Shown piece by piece: positions 12,601 through 23,205 of a DNA stretch of 64,000 bases. Source of the DNA: Phoenix dactylifera (Eukaryota; Streptophyta; Magnoliopsida; Arecales; Arecaceae); NCBI RefSeq assembly GCF_009389715.1, contig NC_052399.1, positions 21,855,646-21,919,645 of the forward strand, read 5' to 3'. Made by a program: the position numbers and the translations under genes. The notes under the pieces are model-generated. The model was given only the letters and a program-made list of their open reading frames with translations, did not search any database and was not told where the DNA came from. Position 1 is the first letter of the stretch, and each line of letters starts with the position of its first letter.

Positions 12601-13268
12601 ATTTAATTAGAGATCTTGAACTGAATACCGCTGAACAATTAAAGATCCAATCAGCATCTATATGAATCAATAAGAACCAAAACAAGACCAAACACGATTC
12701 AGCCAGGCCAAGGAACGGAACCTCTGTTATCCATATCAAGAAACGAATCCACCGCAAGATTACACCCATAATCTTCATCCAAACGCACCTCGTTCCGGCA
12801 CGCCCCGAACACCATTTCCCTCGCTCCCGACCTCGAACACCTCGACCGCCTCGGAATCGGCACCTGAACCGCGACGAAGTGAATCACCCGCCCATCCTCC
12901 ATCGCGAACACAGGGCACAGGTGGAACAAGATCCAATGCGGCGTCCCATCTTTCCGATAGTTGAGCAAGCTGATCTGGAGCGTCCGCTCCTCCCGTATCG
13001 CCTCCCGGATCTCCATCACCGACCGCCGGTCGGTGGCGGGGCCCTGGAAGATGCTCCCGTTCCGCCCCACCACCTCCTCCCGGGCGTATCCCGACATGGC
13101 GAGGAACCCGCGGCTGGCGAAGACAATCGGGTGGCCGGAGATGACCGGATCGGTGATCAAAAAGTTGTCCGGGAGCTCGTCGAGCGCCTCCAAGATCCAC
13201 TCCGAGTAGCGGGGGGTGAGGGACCGGTCAATCAGCCGGTCGCGGCATCTCCCCATCCCTTCCGCCAT
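6652..13268 (-). CDS. PLPB: PAS/LOV protein B (LLP/PLPB, twin-LOV protein)
   Basis: Seven exons in minus-strand order, 12722-13268, 12060-12267, 11888-11952, 8563-8642, 7386-7441, 7211-7274 and 6652-6807, give 1,176 nt or 391 aa, every junction in phase with GT-AG borders. Two PAS/LOV domains are seen. LOV1 (about residues 29-137) carries GRNGSIFQG, lacking the photoactive cysteine. LOV2 (about 247-348) carries GCNCRFLNG with cysteine 285, so it could form the blue-light flavin adduct. Conserved blocks include SSSLNISLGRIKQSFVLTD, KDGSSFWNLLHISPVRDASG and the C-terminal MRQLGVVGQVKVAVR typical of this family. Arabidopsis LLP/PLPB (about 399 aa, from memory) binds VTC2/VTC5 and BLH proteins. 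I chose the ATG at 13268 for its GCCGCCATGG context; an in-frame ATG at 13346 is possible. Odd points are LNYG where relatives have LNYR, a 3.2-kb intron 3 and a MITE in intron 4. Confidence 0.9.
7588..8551. mobile_element. Tourist/PIF-Harbinger-type MITE in PLPB intron 4
   Basis: Inverted tips GGCCCCATTTGGCA and (from the right, other strand) GGCCTTGTTTGAGA are flanked by TTA on both sides (7585-7587 and 8552-8554), the PIF/Harbinger target duplication. The core, about 7830-8440, is almost pure A+T with many TATAATATAT alternations. It has no transposase. The right end lies 8 bp inside the intron from the exon 4 donor site. A related element is at 13639-14355. Confidence 0.8.
9085..9254. mobile_element. 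Short MITE-like element in PLPB intron 3
   Basis: The tips GGTCCTGTTTGGACAG and CCAATAGGCCAAACAAACTCC are loosely inverted and follow the CTGTTTGG pattern of PIF-like MITEs in this window. The left flank is TAA but the right flank does not match it cleanly, so the limits are approximate. Confidence 0.4.
9651..10033. repeat. Tandem duplication, 194-bp period, two copies
   Basis: Two direct copies begin with GGGCTAGGG at 9651 and 9845. Each carries GAGAAACTATTTCTC, TTTGCAAAAT, CAATTCTAATAATACC and CTAAGCTTGTTATTCTCCC. They differ at scattered bases, so the duplication is not recent. It lies in PLPB intron 3. Confidence 0.88.
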
Positions 13269-13346
13269 GGCGGCCGCCGCCGGTGGTGGCGATATCCCTG
13301 TATGGTCGAGGATGGTGGCGATCGGACGGAGCCTCAGCGCCACCAT

Positions 13347-13638
13347 GTGCGCCGCCCTTCTACCTCATATCAAGGAACGGGAAGAAACCGGCGGCGGGGT
13401 GGAGAAGAGTTTTTATTATGGTTGTCGGAAAGAAGAAGGGGTTTGCGATCATTACTTGGAGACGATAGAAGAAAGGAGGAAGAAGGAAAAGATAAAAATA
13501 AAATCTTTGGGAACGACGATGGCTATCGGCCGTTTCTTGCGCCGATTTTTCTCTCCCTCTTACCTCATTTGGGTGGAGTGGATGGAGGAAGGGCAAAACC
13601 GGCAATGAAGGATCCGGAGAAAGATTAATGGGATTAAA
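13347..13638 (-). promoter_or_regulatory. PLPB upstream region
   Basis: This lies between the most upstream in-frame ATG of PLPB (13346) and a MITE that begins at 13639. It should hold the core promoter and 5' UTR. It contains CT-rich sequence on the coding strand, as plant leaders often do. No clear TATA box was identified. Open frames on the opposite strand (to 13628) are antisense shadows of exon 1. Confidence 0.4.
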
Positions 13639-14355
13639 GCCCTGTTTGGATAGGGTAGTAGCAGTTGGAAATAGAGCATTTATAAGAAGATAACTATATT
13701 TTTAAAATATTATGGCACTTTAACATGTGTTTGGTAAATAAACTGACAAAATAATTTTATGTGATAAAATGATCATAAAAAATATTACTAGTATTATATA
13801 ATAGGGCATAATAAAATATAATAGGTATTAATACATAAATATATGATATACTATAATATTAATATAATATAATATAATATTATTATAATATAGTACTATA
13901 ACATTATGTATTATAAAATAATAATTTAATATAATATTAAATTATTTAACATATCTGATATAATATAATATAATATAATATTTTATAGTATAATATAATA
14001 ATAAATATATAAAATATTATAATTATTATTGTAAATTAATTTTTCATCATTCTAATGACCATTTATCTCTCTAACAAATAGAGAGAAAGGAAGAAGATTG
14101 AGAGGGAAAGAGAAAAAAGAAGAGGCGGGATAAGGGTTTTGGGAAAAAAAGTGTGATTTAAATGAGGGTATTTTGGTCCAAAAAATAGCTTTTCGATAAA
14201 GCTGGAAACAGTATTTTCGGAAAGCTCCAAATTGGAGCTTCTTCCAAAAGCTGTTTTCAGCTTCCCGCAAAAGCTGAAACAGCTTTTCAAAAATTTTAAC
14301 TTTTGGAGGGTCAGAAAGTGTTTCTTGTCCCTCCAAAAACTTCCCAAACAAAGTC
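13639..14355. mobile_element. Tourist/PIF-type MITE in the PLPB 5' flank
   Basis: Left tip AGCCCTGTTTGGATAG and right tip, read on the other strand, GACTTTGTTTGGGAAG are flanked by TAA on both sides (13636-13638 and 14356-14358). The core 13680-14045 is A+T-only sequence and the right arm holds fold-back blocks such as AGCTTTTCCGAAA and CCAAAAGCTG. It shares design and tip sequence with the element at 7588-8551. No transposase is present. Confidence 0.75.
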
Positions 14356-14582
14356 TAAGATTTATTGGATCTCGAATTATTTGGATTTGTTTATTTGTAT
14401 CACCGGACTCAATAATAGAGAAAGCCCAAGATGTGGACTGTTCCAGCTACCGGTGCGAGAATACTTGTCCGTTAGTCACGGCGCATCCTTTGATATTTAT
14501 ATGAGCTGGGGCCCGCGGTTTGTTGAACGGCAAAGGGCAGGCTTCCACGAGGCCAGCCGATGAGTTGAATCCATCCGTGTGC

Positions 14583-15124
14583 ATGTTTTTTTTTTTTTTT
14601 AAAAGTACATCGACTGCACGCACTAACCTTACATGAGCACTATGAGCACTGTCATAAAAATCTAAAAAAAATACACTCCAGCAATAAAAAAATAGATACA
14701 TGACAAATCCAGAGAATATCACTGAAATGGTAAACCGCAAAGAAAGCGACTCAATCGGCAACCTTAATAGTCTTTCGATAGACATGCACAACTAAAAAGG
14801 TACACTCGCTCAATAGTCTCCGGATGTCGACTAAAAGCAGATGATCAGTCTCTCTCATCTCCTTCTTTAGGATCCGCTCAATAATCTCCACTGAATCACC
14901 CTCTAGGATGATGCTCCCAGCCTCAAGCACCTGTCTACAATAGAAAATTTCCTCCCACACTGTCCTGAGTTCCGCTCCAGAAATACCTACCTCGAAAGTA
15001 TGCCGACCTCCTGCAACTATCAACCTGGAATAGTGGTTTCTGATAACAAATGCAACGCCGGTACAGTCGCCGTCCTCTGGCAGACTACCATCAAAATTTA
15101 TCTTCAGATGACTTGGAGGTGGGG
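14583..15124 (-). mobile_element. LINE 3' fragment encoding an RNase H domain
   Basis: On the minus strand it reads PPPPSHLKINFDGSL, then GAELRTVWEE and LEGDSVEIIER, giving the D-E-D acidic residues of a type I RNase H as found at the end of plant L1-like LINE ORF2 (RVT_3 type). The frame continues to HVYRKTIKVAD followed by a stop. An A-tail appears as a T-run at about 14586-14600. Only about 540 bp remain. An open frame at 15091-15447 on the same strand may or may not be more of the same element. Confidence 0.78.
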
Positions 15125-15639
15125 GCTCTCAGGAAGTAAGTAGTAGAGGGGAAGTCTAAGATGCTCCTGACCAAGCGAGATGAAACAACCATGCTAACCT
15201 TAGTGATCTCAGCGGCTTGACGGATGGAATCCTGGCGAGCCCATCTGTCGTTGAAGACGTAACTGGGATAGCGGTGAGGTGGAGCGAGGACGAGAATAAC
15301 GAGAAATGAGAGGGGGACGTGGAGGACCGGGAAGATTACAACTGGAACCGCGGGCGTGTGTTTCTTTGAGAAAAGAGCTAATTCGACTCCTCTCCAGTCC
15401 TCGGTTGCATTATCAGATGGCCACAGGTTCTCCCCTTGAGCTGCCAAAGGGAAAATCAGGAGATGCCTTGGGAGAAGGATAAGGATAGGATGACAAACTC
15501 CTCACTAGTCGCTTGAGGCGGGCTTACCCATTCCAAGGCTAAAAGACAAACAAGAAGAAGACGACGACAAGGAAAGAGAACAAAGGGAGAATAAAAAAAG
15601 AAAAGAAGAGGCTGAACCAAAAAAAAGCAGTAAATTGTT
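15125..15639. other. Spacer between two LINE fragments
   Basis: The minus-strand frame 15091-15447 (118 codons) and the purine-rich tract 15540-15620 match nothing I recognise. The part near 15125-15290 could be upstream LINE sequence in a shifted frame, but this is unproven. Confidence 0.3.
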
Positions 15640-16062
15640 GGATGGGACGTCAGGAGATATAGGATTTGTGATCAGTTGGGGCAGAGCTATCGGCAGCTTG
15701 GGAAGATATCTCCTACGTAAGGCGGGCTCTTAGTGCCGAGCGGATAAACCTCGAGGAGGATCCATCTATAGTGATCGATTGGATCCTAGGTGCGGATAGG
15801 TATGGAGATGGTCATCCTCTTATTCGTGAAACTCGCAGGCTGGTTATGGAGTTGGATGAGTTCCCGGTGACACATGTGTTCCGGGAGGCGAACAGGGCAG
15901 CAGACTAGGTCGCCTCCTTTGTTGCGCGTCATTTCGGGGAGATATTTTGGTCGTCCGTAGTTGATTTATCGCTTTCATTATACTTTTTACTTTCTTCTGA
16001 TTTGGCAGGATGTACTCACGTTAGAGCTATATGAGTTGCCATTTTCACCAAAAAAAAAAAGC
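15640..16062 (+). mobile_element. LINE 3' fragment (RNase H end, A-tail)
   Basis: It starts with sequence translating to DGTSGDIGFVIS, matching the RNase H start of the other LINE copies. It continues with the VIDWILG and HVFREANRAAD region, where a TAG follows AAD, and ends in an A11 run after GAGTTGCCATTTTCACC. It is the least interrupted copy of the LINE tail and helps define the copies at 1377-2115 and 14583-15124. It is defective through 5' truncation and stops. Confidence 0.75.
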
Positions 16063-16312
16063 GGGGAGGAAGGACTAGAAAAGCCTCCAAGCAGCAAGGC
16101 AACCAGATGAGCTCAAGGCATAGGTTGAAAACGAACGTCGAATGTAGGGGTCGAAGCCACGGATCTCCGAAAGATTAAACTCCCTGAGAGGGTAAGGAGG
16201 AGAGGTCAATACCCTTTATATAAAAGATTGGATGGTCTTGATCAACGCAACCAAATGACTACTCGGCTTGATGGGCTACCATATGCCATCTCGGCAATCA
16301 ACACTATATGAT
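16063..16312. other. Unassigned repeat-rich spacer
   Basis: There is no coding potential or element boundary that I can support between the LINE A-tail and the hAT MITE. Confidence 0.3.
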
Positions 16313-17041
16313 TAGGGGTGCAATAGGTCTAGTCAGACTAAGTCATTAGTAACCTCGACTCAACTCAGTCTCTTATTCAGGTCTTAATATTGGACCCAGA
16401 CCCACCCCAATAGAAGATTGTATCAGATTGGGTCCACAACTCAAATTTCTGATCCAACGGGTTATTTGGGTTCGGTCAGGTCCATATATAATACTACTAT
16501 AAAAGCATACATGAGCTAAGATGAGGAATATAGTTTTGATAATGATACATGATAGAGTTCAATAGCTGCAAAGAATTCATCATGAGCCGATCTTCTTCCA
16601 TATGACAAAATTATACTCTATCATGCCTTCATTAGTCTAAACTTCCTTCTTGGGAGCATAATGTTCTTATTTAATATAACCAACCTAAGCTTTAATATAA
16701 AATTCATGCTATTCGACAGTACACAAAAGAAAGTCTCGTCTATTCCTCTCATCCTCAAACACAAAAAGAGATTAGAAAATAGAGAGTTAAAGACTCTTAA
16801 GCACCCATGCGGACCCTAACAGTGTACAGGGTTTGGGTCGTAGGGTAGGAAACCCAGAATTGCCCCAAAAATCAAATAAGTTGAGTTAGATTTAGTAAAT
16901 TCAAACCTGATCCGAAAAATAAAATAGGTCCAATTTTAAAATCCGATCTGGCCCTACGTGTTCTTTAAAACAGATCGGATCGAGTCTAAGCGGGTCAAGT
17001 CGGATCGGATCATAGGTCAACCCGATCTATTTGCAACCTTA
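16313..17041. mobile_element. Second hAT-type MITE, 729 bp
   Basis: Left tip TAGGGGTGCAATAGGTC and right tip, read on the other strand, TAAGGTTGCAAATAGATC are inverted repeats. Flanks are TATATGAT (16305-16312) and TGTATGAT (17042-17049), a 7-of-8 match as expected of an aged hAT duplication. The interior is rich in GATCGGATC/GGGTC motifs near both ends and has no transposase frame. Confidence 0.72.
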
Positions 17042-17249
17042 TGTATGATTGTCTGGATTGCCCTTTCATGTCACCTCAAGAAATCCAATCGATGCGGTGA
17101 AAATCAGCCAAATTTGTTGTCACCTCGAGAAGACCAACGGACATTAAATGTTGTTTCTAGAAATTTTTGATCCTGACCCAAATCAAATAGGTGCACCTCT
17201 CAAATAATTTGGCTACTTTCTTAGTCTGAGCCAAAAAAAAAAAAAATCG

Positions 17250-17945
17250 GACTCAAAAGTGGGGGCAAGTAATGTGTCTCGAATTTGCTCGCTCGCAATC
17301 ATTACCCACCAAACTGGCCGACCAATAATACAATGCCATGTATCCCATCGACCGACCAATCATGGAATGCATGCATCCGTAAATCAAGACGCATTGAGGG
17401 CAATTAAAGCCTGTTAAGGAGAGCGGTTGTAGCCCCGTACACTTATGAGATATGTTGCAGGATGGTTTTAACTTGTCTCACATATCCAGACAGTTATTGC
17501 ACATCCGACGGTTACATCGTGCCCGTTTATTGGAAAATAGCTCTATACCCTCCTTCTTATATATATATATATCGGACTCAAAAGACTTTTAGGTACGCTT
17601 TTTTTCTCTTGCTCCATCCTACTTAGCTCGCACTCGAATCTCTACTATTCTACCAAAGCTCAACTTGACTTAGGCATTGGAAAGTTCCCCTTCAAATCAA
17701 ATCCAACAACCTTCCGTATTTCTTTTTCCTATATGTACATCAGATTCTTCGCTCCAAGTTGACCTACCAGTCCGCGAAAACTAGAAGCCAATTGTCGCTC
17801 ACCATTTCAGCTAATCCACCTCATCTCGTCAAGGCCGATTTTGGCGCCAGCCCACCAAGCCCACCGAGCTCAATTAGGTTGGATTTTGGCAACAACACTC
17901 ACTATGCTTAGCTTTCTTGGGTACCAGGATTGGGCCTTACAGTAT
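17250..17945. mobile_element. Possible LTR-retrotransposon remnant
   Basis: A purine tract AAAAGTGGGGGCAAG (about 17256) precedes TGTGTCTCG, as a polypurine tract precedes a 3' LTR. Further on are a TATA-like run (17561-17573) and TTTTGGCGCCAG (about 17839), which resembles a primer site next to a 5' LTR. No second LTR, target duplication or coding domain is seen, so the assignment rests on motifs alone. Confidence 0.3.
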
Positions 17946-20031
17946 TCATCATATTAAAAATAAATTGTTAAGGTCTTGTATGTTATGAAACAAAGGGCTT
18001 AATGTCAAGATTGGTGCCACTGCAAACTGGAAACTTCATTCCTAACTTTAGCTTGCTACCATGCTTAATGGGCTCCCGTTTATGTTTTCGAAACCATAAT
18101 TGAAGTAGTGAACTAAAACATATGATGAGAAAGCAGCTTTCAAATCTCAAAGCCCGCCATGAATGGTTGGTAGACCTAAGTGAAAACTTCGTTTCTGAAT
18201 TGAAGAGAAACCACGGTTGATTGGACCGCAACAACCCACCTTACAATCATGCCACCAAGAATCTTTTCATTTTTTAAAGTAAATTATAAATTTTTTTTCT
18301 AAAATTAGAGTTAATTTATATACACTCAACTCCAACACGTTGAGCCATAACTTAATTTAGACCTAAATATCATATCAGAAAAAATTTCAAAAATGACTAA
18401 CATAACCTTAAGTAATGTAACAACTACCGAAAAACATAAGAAAATATGTATCCTCTAGTTTCACTAATGCGGTTAATATAATTGGGTGTAAATGTAGGTT
18501 TTGCAAATTGTAGAAAATATAATAAACGTAAATTTTAGAAAAAAAAATTATAAGTTTTTTTATATGTAAATGACAAACAACTTCATGGTATTTTTTCCAT
18601 CTATCATTCATACAATTTCATATATCTTTGAAACTTAAATGAATAAAATATGTACTAATCTAATGTGTGAGACAGGTTAGCTAACATGGACAATAACGTT
18701 GACAATTCTAATTCATCTGGCTGGATTTTCCTCGGGTCTCCTTCGCCAAACCAATTTTCTTTGTCTAAATTTGTCCTCCACCGTTTTCTACACTCTTCGA
18801 TGGAGACGTGGTTGGAAGGTTGGACAGGGTGGGCCTAGCCTTCGGTGGAATTCGAGCGAGGTGAAAGTGAAGCCCCAATTGTGGATTTCTTGATATTGTT
18901 TTCTTTATATTTAGATTTTTTTCAGATTATTAACAAAAGATTTTATTTGAATACAAGATTCTCTGAAGCCGTATTCGTTTATTATATTGCTTATCATATC
19001 TATTTGGAACGGAATAAATATATATTTCAAAATTTAACACAGAGTACTTAATTGATTTTGCTAAAAAAGTTTACATAAACTCATAAATTCCTCTATAGTA
19101 TTTCTTCAGAGGGTTCTTGGCAATCTATGACTTTTCTGGAGAAAGATTTTTAGATAATTATTAGATGGCTTTATAATCTATTGTCTACTGAAATCAGACT
19201 TCCTCTTCTTTTTCTAGATTCCTGGTGTTTGCTACGTTCATTATTCATATTTGAGGTTTCTGGAAACCGATGATGCAGTTGGTTGGATGGCATCATTTCT
19301 GACCAATCGTACAAGATTAATGTTATAATGGCATCTTTTCTGGCCAATCACAGAAAATTAACATTATAGGATTCTAGAACTCATCTGTATGTTCATTTGC
19401 TAGATATTTTGTTTGCTAGTTTTTATAGATATACATATACTTATTTGGTTTAGTTTATCTGAATTGCCATGAAGAAAATCATGGGATAATAGATCAGTAG
19501 GTCCACCTACAATCATACAGGTTCGCTGTCTTTTTTACCCTACTTGAAAACAAGTTCATCGTTTTGGTCCAGCATCAATGCGTGAAACACACGCACTATC
19601 TCACGCTATTTAGCACAATAACGTAACATGGCGCACGTAAAACTCACGCATGATCCATCCTGTTTTTTTTTGCAAAAAATCTTCCTTATATTTTTTTATT
19701 CTTTGTACTAATGGGTTGTATCTTTGCATCTCCTCTCATGTGCCTCCACAGCACTAAATTTTCATATAGAATTATCATAGACTCTTTAATGAAAAAAGGA
19801 AAATTTAGATATGCAAAATTCATTTTTCTAGCAGTTGAAGATTAAGATTTTTTTTTGCAAAAATAGTCTTAATTTTTTAGATAAAATAGGATAAAATTTT
19901 AGTGGTACAATAGATATTTTACATAATTTTTTTAAAAAACAGTAAATACTCATCAAGCATACGTAAATGGGCAGCATCATATATTCGTAGGTTGACAGAT
20001 AAATATTCCAAGAGGAACCAAAGGAGAGCCT
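17946..20031. other. Intergenic, AT-rich
   Basis: No gene is recognised. A small imperfect tandem repeat of about 54 bp lies at 19280-19385 (units with GGCATC-TTTCTG-CCAATC and ATTAA-GTTATA). Open frames such as 18699-18893 and 18845-19051 lack any family signature. Several poly-T and poly-A runs are present. Confidence 0.4.
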
Positions 20032-20424
20032 TTATGATGATTTGGAACTCTTGTCGCTATAGATAAAGAAGGCGTAAAATCCGGCGAGGGTCGTGGTGGC
20101 CGCCATGGCCCAAACTATCAGCTTAACAGCCCATGGCATGATGGCTGCGACTTTGTATGAAAACATGGCCGTGAGCAGCGCTGCAAGGGACCACACCACC
20201 GCCTTCAGCAGCCTCCTTTTGGGCGAGTTTTCCGACGTCCGCTCGAGCGCACGAAGGAAATAGAAGAGGGACGTGAGATCAACGTACGACCCCACGACGA
20301 AGGCCACCATCCATGGGTTATCGATCGATCGGTAAACGGCCAGCACGGAGTTATAGGTAAGATAAAAGAAACCGAGGTAGGATAGCCAAGAATGGTCGAA
20401 TGCTTCGGCCAGAGGATGAGGCAT
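20032..20424 (-). CDS. Small four-helix membrane protein, unknown function
   Basis: A single uninterrupted exon encodes 130 aa. Four hydrophobic segments are visible at about residues 13-32, 38-60, 74-94 and 97-120, separated by a basic loop (SPKRR) in the middle, with a short serine/lysine tail (SDKSSKSS). This layout (WLSYLGFFY near the start, IMPW before the last helix, GFYAFFIY at the end) matches a plant family of short uncharacterised membrane proteins that I remember as single-exon and often multicopy. I am not certain of its DUF number. A TATAAAG box on the minus strand (20538-20544) lies about 115 nt upstream of the ATG, supporting an expressed gene. A 7-codon frame, MASTKCL, lies at 20493-20516 near the predicted transcription start. 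G+C is clearly higher than in the flanks. Confidence 0.78.
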   Translation of the reverse strand: MPHPLAEAFDHSWLSYLGFFYLTYNSVLAVYRSIDNPWMVAFVVGSYVDLTSLFYFLRALERTSENSPKRRLLKAVVWSLAALLTAMFSYKVAAIMPWAVKLIVWAMAATTTLAGFYAFFIYSDKSSKSS

Positions 20425-20537
20425 AACGGGCCTCTGCGGCTATTGTTTCTGACGGCAACCTTTCGCGGTTCCACGGGCAGCACAAAGGTGCATCAAAGGC
20501 ACTTTGTGGACGCCATGGTACTCTCGGGGTTGTGTCC

Positions 20538-20544
20538 CTTTATA
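20538..20544 (-). promoter_or_regulatory. TATA box of the membrane-protein gene
   Basis: TATAAAG on the minus strand, 114 nt before the ATG at 20424, would place transcription start near 20510. Confidence 0.55.
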
Positions 20545-20850
20545 GTTACACAAAAAGATCTACACCCCCGGCGAGGGGCATTTGTCCTCTGTCTGGTGGC
20601 GTGACACCGACGGCGCGTTCGGTGGCATTTGTCCAACGCTCGTGACCCTGACATGGTCCCCTGCAGTACACGAAACACCAACCGGCAAAAGCTCGGAAGC
20701 ACAAGAGAAATTTAGAATTTTTTATTTTATTATAACATAATCTTTATGATACAATATATAAATATATAATTAATTTTATAAATTTTATGGACAACTAAAA
20801 TCATATGCCTAGGTTTGTTCTTGTTTCTTAAGAGCCCCTACCTTCTATTA

Positions 20851-21210
20851 TCTTAAGGTGAATTTTGATGGGAGCTTCCCCACCGGTGATGATGGTGCTG
20901 AAGTAGTATTTGTGATTAGAGACTATGAGGCCCTTCTATGCAAGACATACTCTGGAGGCAGGCTATATCATTCTAGAGAGAAATTCAGCCTCGTTGATTG
21001 AGCGCCTACGAGAAGAGGCCGGAGGAGGCATAGCACCCTCTTCTAGATCAGGCATGTCCTTCGGAAGGCGAACTAGACGACGGGAGGTGTTCTCTGGACC
21101 CAACTGTCTTATGTTTTTTTTTTTTTTTTGGTTTTGTGTAGCCTTATTGCTAGTGATGCAGCTGGCTGTGCTCACGTGAAAGCAGTGTAAGCAGCCGATG
21201 TAAAAAAAAA
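20851..21210 (+). mobile_element. LINE 3' fragment, rearranged
   Basis: It begins KVNFDGSFPTGDDGAEVVFVIRD, the RNase H start shared with the other LINE copies. It then loses the segment carrying the conserved GAELR motif, jumps to a LEAGYIILERNSASLIERL block in another frame, and ends GTAAGCAGCCGATGT plus an A-run. The copy is truncated, internally deleted and frameshifted. Confidence 0.68.
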
Positions 21211-21765
21211 ATTATAATTTTTATTAAAAATTTAATTATAATAATTTTGGTAAAAGTTTTATAGCAGTTATGGGAGCATGACTGTAGTTTAAAGATCCCC
21301 GTCCTCGAGTATCAGCCATCCGCTCTGGAAGAAAAAAAAAAAATCCAAAGCGGACGGATTTCTATATTGGTTAGCTTGGATGATGGTATTTTAGACCGCT
21401 CACCTGATCTTTGGTTCGATCGTCATGGATGACGCATCCTAATATTTTAATATCGAATATATACACAATTAAATGCGTTGATTTTACTTGGACAGAGCGT
21501 GACACACGACGTGAACGGTGGATCGGGTAGACCAAAACCGCGCCTCCTGTGTCTTTTCTTTTAATTTTGGCAATCTTTGGAATAGCCACCGAGAAAGCGT
21601 CCACTTTATCGGTGCGTGGGCCCCCGATTAGAATAAGACCGGTCGGCCAAATATCTTATAGAGAGTTGCTATCTTCCACAGTTCCACCTCGATCTTTCCA
21701 CAGAATTTTATTAAGTTATAAGAACAAAAATAAAAAATGACAGCAAGTGGTTAAAACTTAAATAA
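21211..21765. other. Intergenic, no gene seen
   Basis: Short frames only. I see no element ends or conserved coding sequence. Confidence 0.35.
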
Positions 21766-22116
21766 TATTTGGTAGATGGAATAGATTTTGAAGGCTTGCA
21801 TGTTGTATTATAAAGAAAAGAAGGTTGTTCACCAACCAAAAAAAAAAATTCCACGGGTCATTTTATTGAGAGGAATAAGTACAGAAAATAAAATATATTG
21901 ATGCTGCGGTAGTTTTGAATTCAATCACAGATATAAAATCATCCTTCCCCTTTTTGATTAGACTAAAAAGTGGAAAGGAATAAAAATTATTCCATCATTT
22001 GGGTGGAATATAGCCCCTATTCCTTGATCATTTTTGTTGTTCGATTCTTGGCAACATAATTATAGAATAAGGTTCTCATTCCACTTTACTCCAAGGATTA
22101 TAAGATCTACCAAATA
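21766..22116. mobile_element. MITE-like element with TATTTGGTAGAT tips
   Basis: TATTTGGTAGATGGAATAG at the left is mirrored by GATCTACCAAATAAGC at the right, giving inverted tips of about 12 bp. Inner blocks (GGAATAAAAATTATTCC, CTCATTCCACTTTACTCC) also fold back. The target duplication is not clear. There is no coding sequence. Confidence 0.5.
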
Positions 22117-22769
22117 AGCTTTTTATAATGACCGGATTTTAATAAAGCTCATCATAAATTGATAAATCAAAATGTTAAAATTATACAGTTTTAAAAATTG
22201 AGTAAAATATAGTATTACCAAGAGATCGAATCAATGCAATGTTCTCATCTCCTCATTTTCTTTTATTATATAAAAAATAATATTTATATCTACTCCATAA
22301 GTTTTTTTTTTAATAAGGACTAAGCTTTTTTTAACCTTTTCACATGGTGGATGATTTGCTTTTGACGGAAACACCATCCACACATGAGGATTCCACTTCT
22401 AATTTTATACGATCTTTTTTTTTTTTTAAGACTATGTATACACAAACAAATGAAAGAGCAGAATTAAAATGGCCACGGTACATTCCTCTTTCCCTGCAGG
22501 GATTAAAGGTAAAATAGCAGAGATTATCTGAATTACGCGTATCAATTTATATTTATTGGTGGAGATTAAGGCCATTAGATTTAGATCCATGCAGAACCAT
22601 AAAAATATAACCCCTTCATAACTCACATCAGCCAGGTCTAATAGCCCTCTTGAATCGCTATTTCTCGACTGGTATTGATGCTAGCAGATCGTGACGGGTT
22701 GAGTTTTTCTTTGAATAATTAAGTAATCTTGCTACCTAAAAAATAATAATAATTTTTTTCTTGAATACT
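22117..22769. other. Intergenic, no gene seen
   Basis: AT-rich with T-runs at 22301 and 22422. The small minus-strand frame 22432-22626 has no recognisable feature. Confidence 0.35.
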
Positions 22770-22878
22770 CCTTTAAATATTAAATTTTGTATTAACATTT
22801 TTTAAAAAATTGATGTTTACATATACACACACTCCTAGAAAACATCTATTTTTCTATTCTTTTCTTTTTTTATATTTT

Positions 22879-22913
<35 letters not shown>

Positions 22914-23205
22914 ATATCATCTAACACTATTTAACAATTAATGATTTCAAATTAAAATAGCAAAAAAATATCTTTAATCAGTAGATGTGCAAAAAAAAAA
23001 AAAAATTATAAGAGATATTTGTACAAAAAATTATTTTATTTTTAATTAAAGTAAATATAGTTTTTATAAAAAATCGTTGTATTAGAGATATTTGTGCAAA
23101 AATAGTGTTTTATGAGGATACATGAATAAATATAAATTTTAAGAAGATATCAAAGCAAATTTGAATTTTTTAGAAGGATATTTATAAAAAAACCATAATA
23201 ATAAT
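22770..23205. repeat. AT-rich dispersed repeat, copy 1
   Basis: It shares with 23840-24240, in the same order and orientation, the blocks TTTACATAT, CATCTAA, GATTTCAA/GTTTCAA-TTAAAATA, TAGATGTGCAAAAAAAA, TTTATTTTTAATTAAA, ATATAGTTTTTAT and TTTTATGAGGATACA. It contains a (TA)15 run. No transposase or clear ends were found. Confidence 0.72.
22882..22911. repeat. (AT)n microsatellite
   Basis: A perfect AT dinucleotide run of about 30 bp inside the AT-rich repeat copy 1. Confidence 0.95.

Noticed and set aside
12879..13628. Plus-strand frame of 249 codons
   Set aside because: It is the antisense of PLPB exon 1, which has conserved LOV motifs and consistent splicing on the minus strand; the long open frame follows from the high G+C.
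14052..14351. Two overlapping minus-strand frames of 94-99 codons
   Set aside because: They lie wholly within the right arm of the Tourist-type MITE, made of fold-back sequence.
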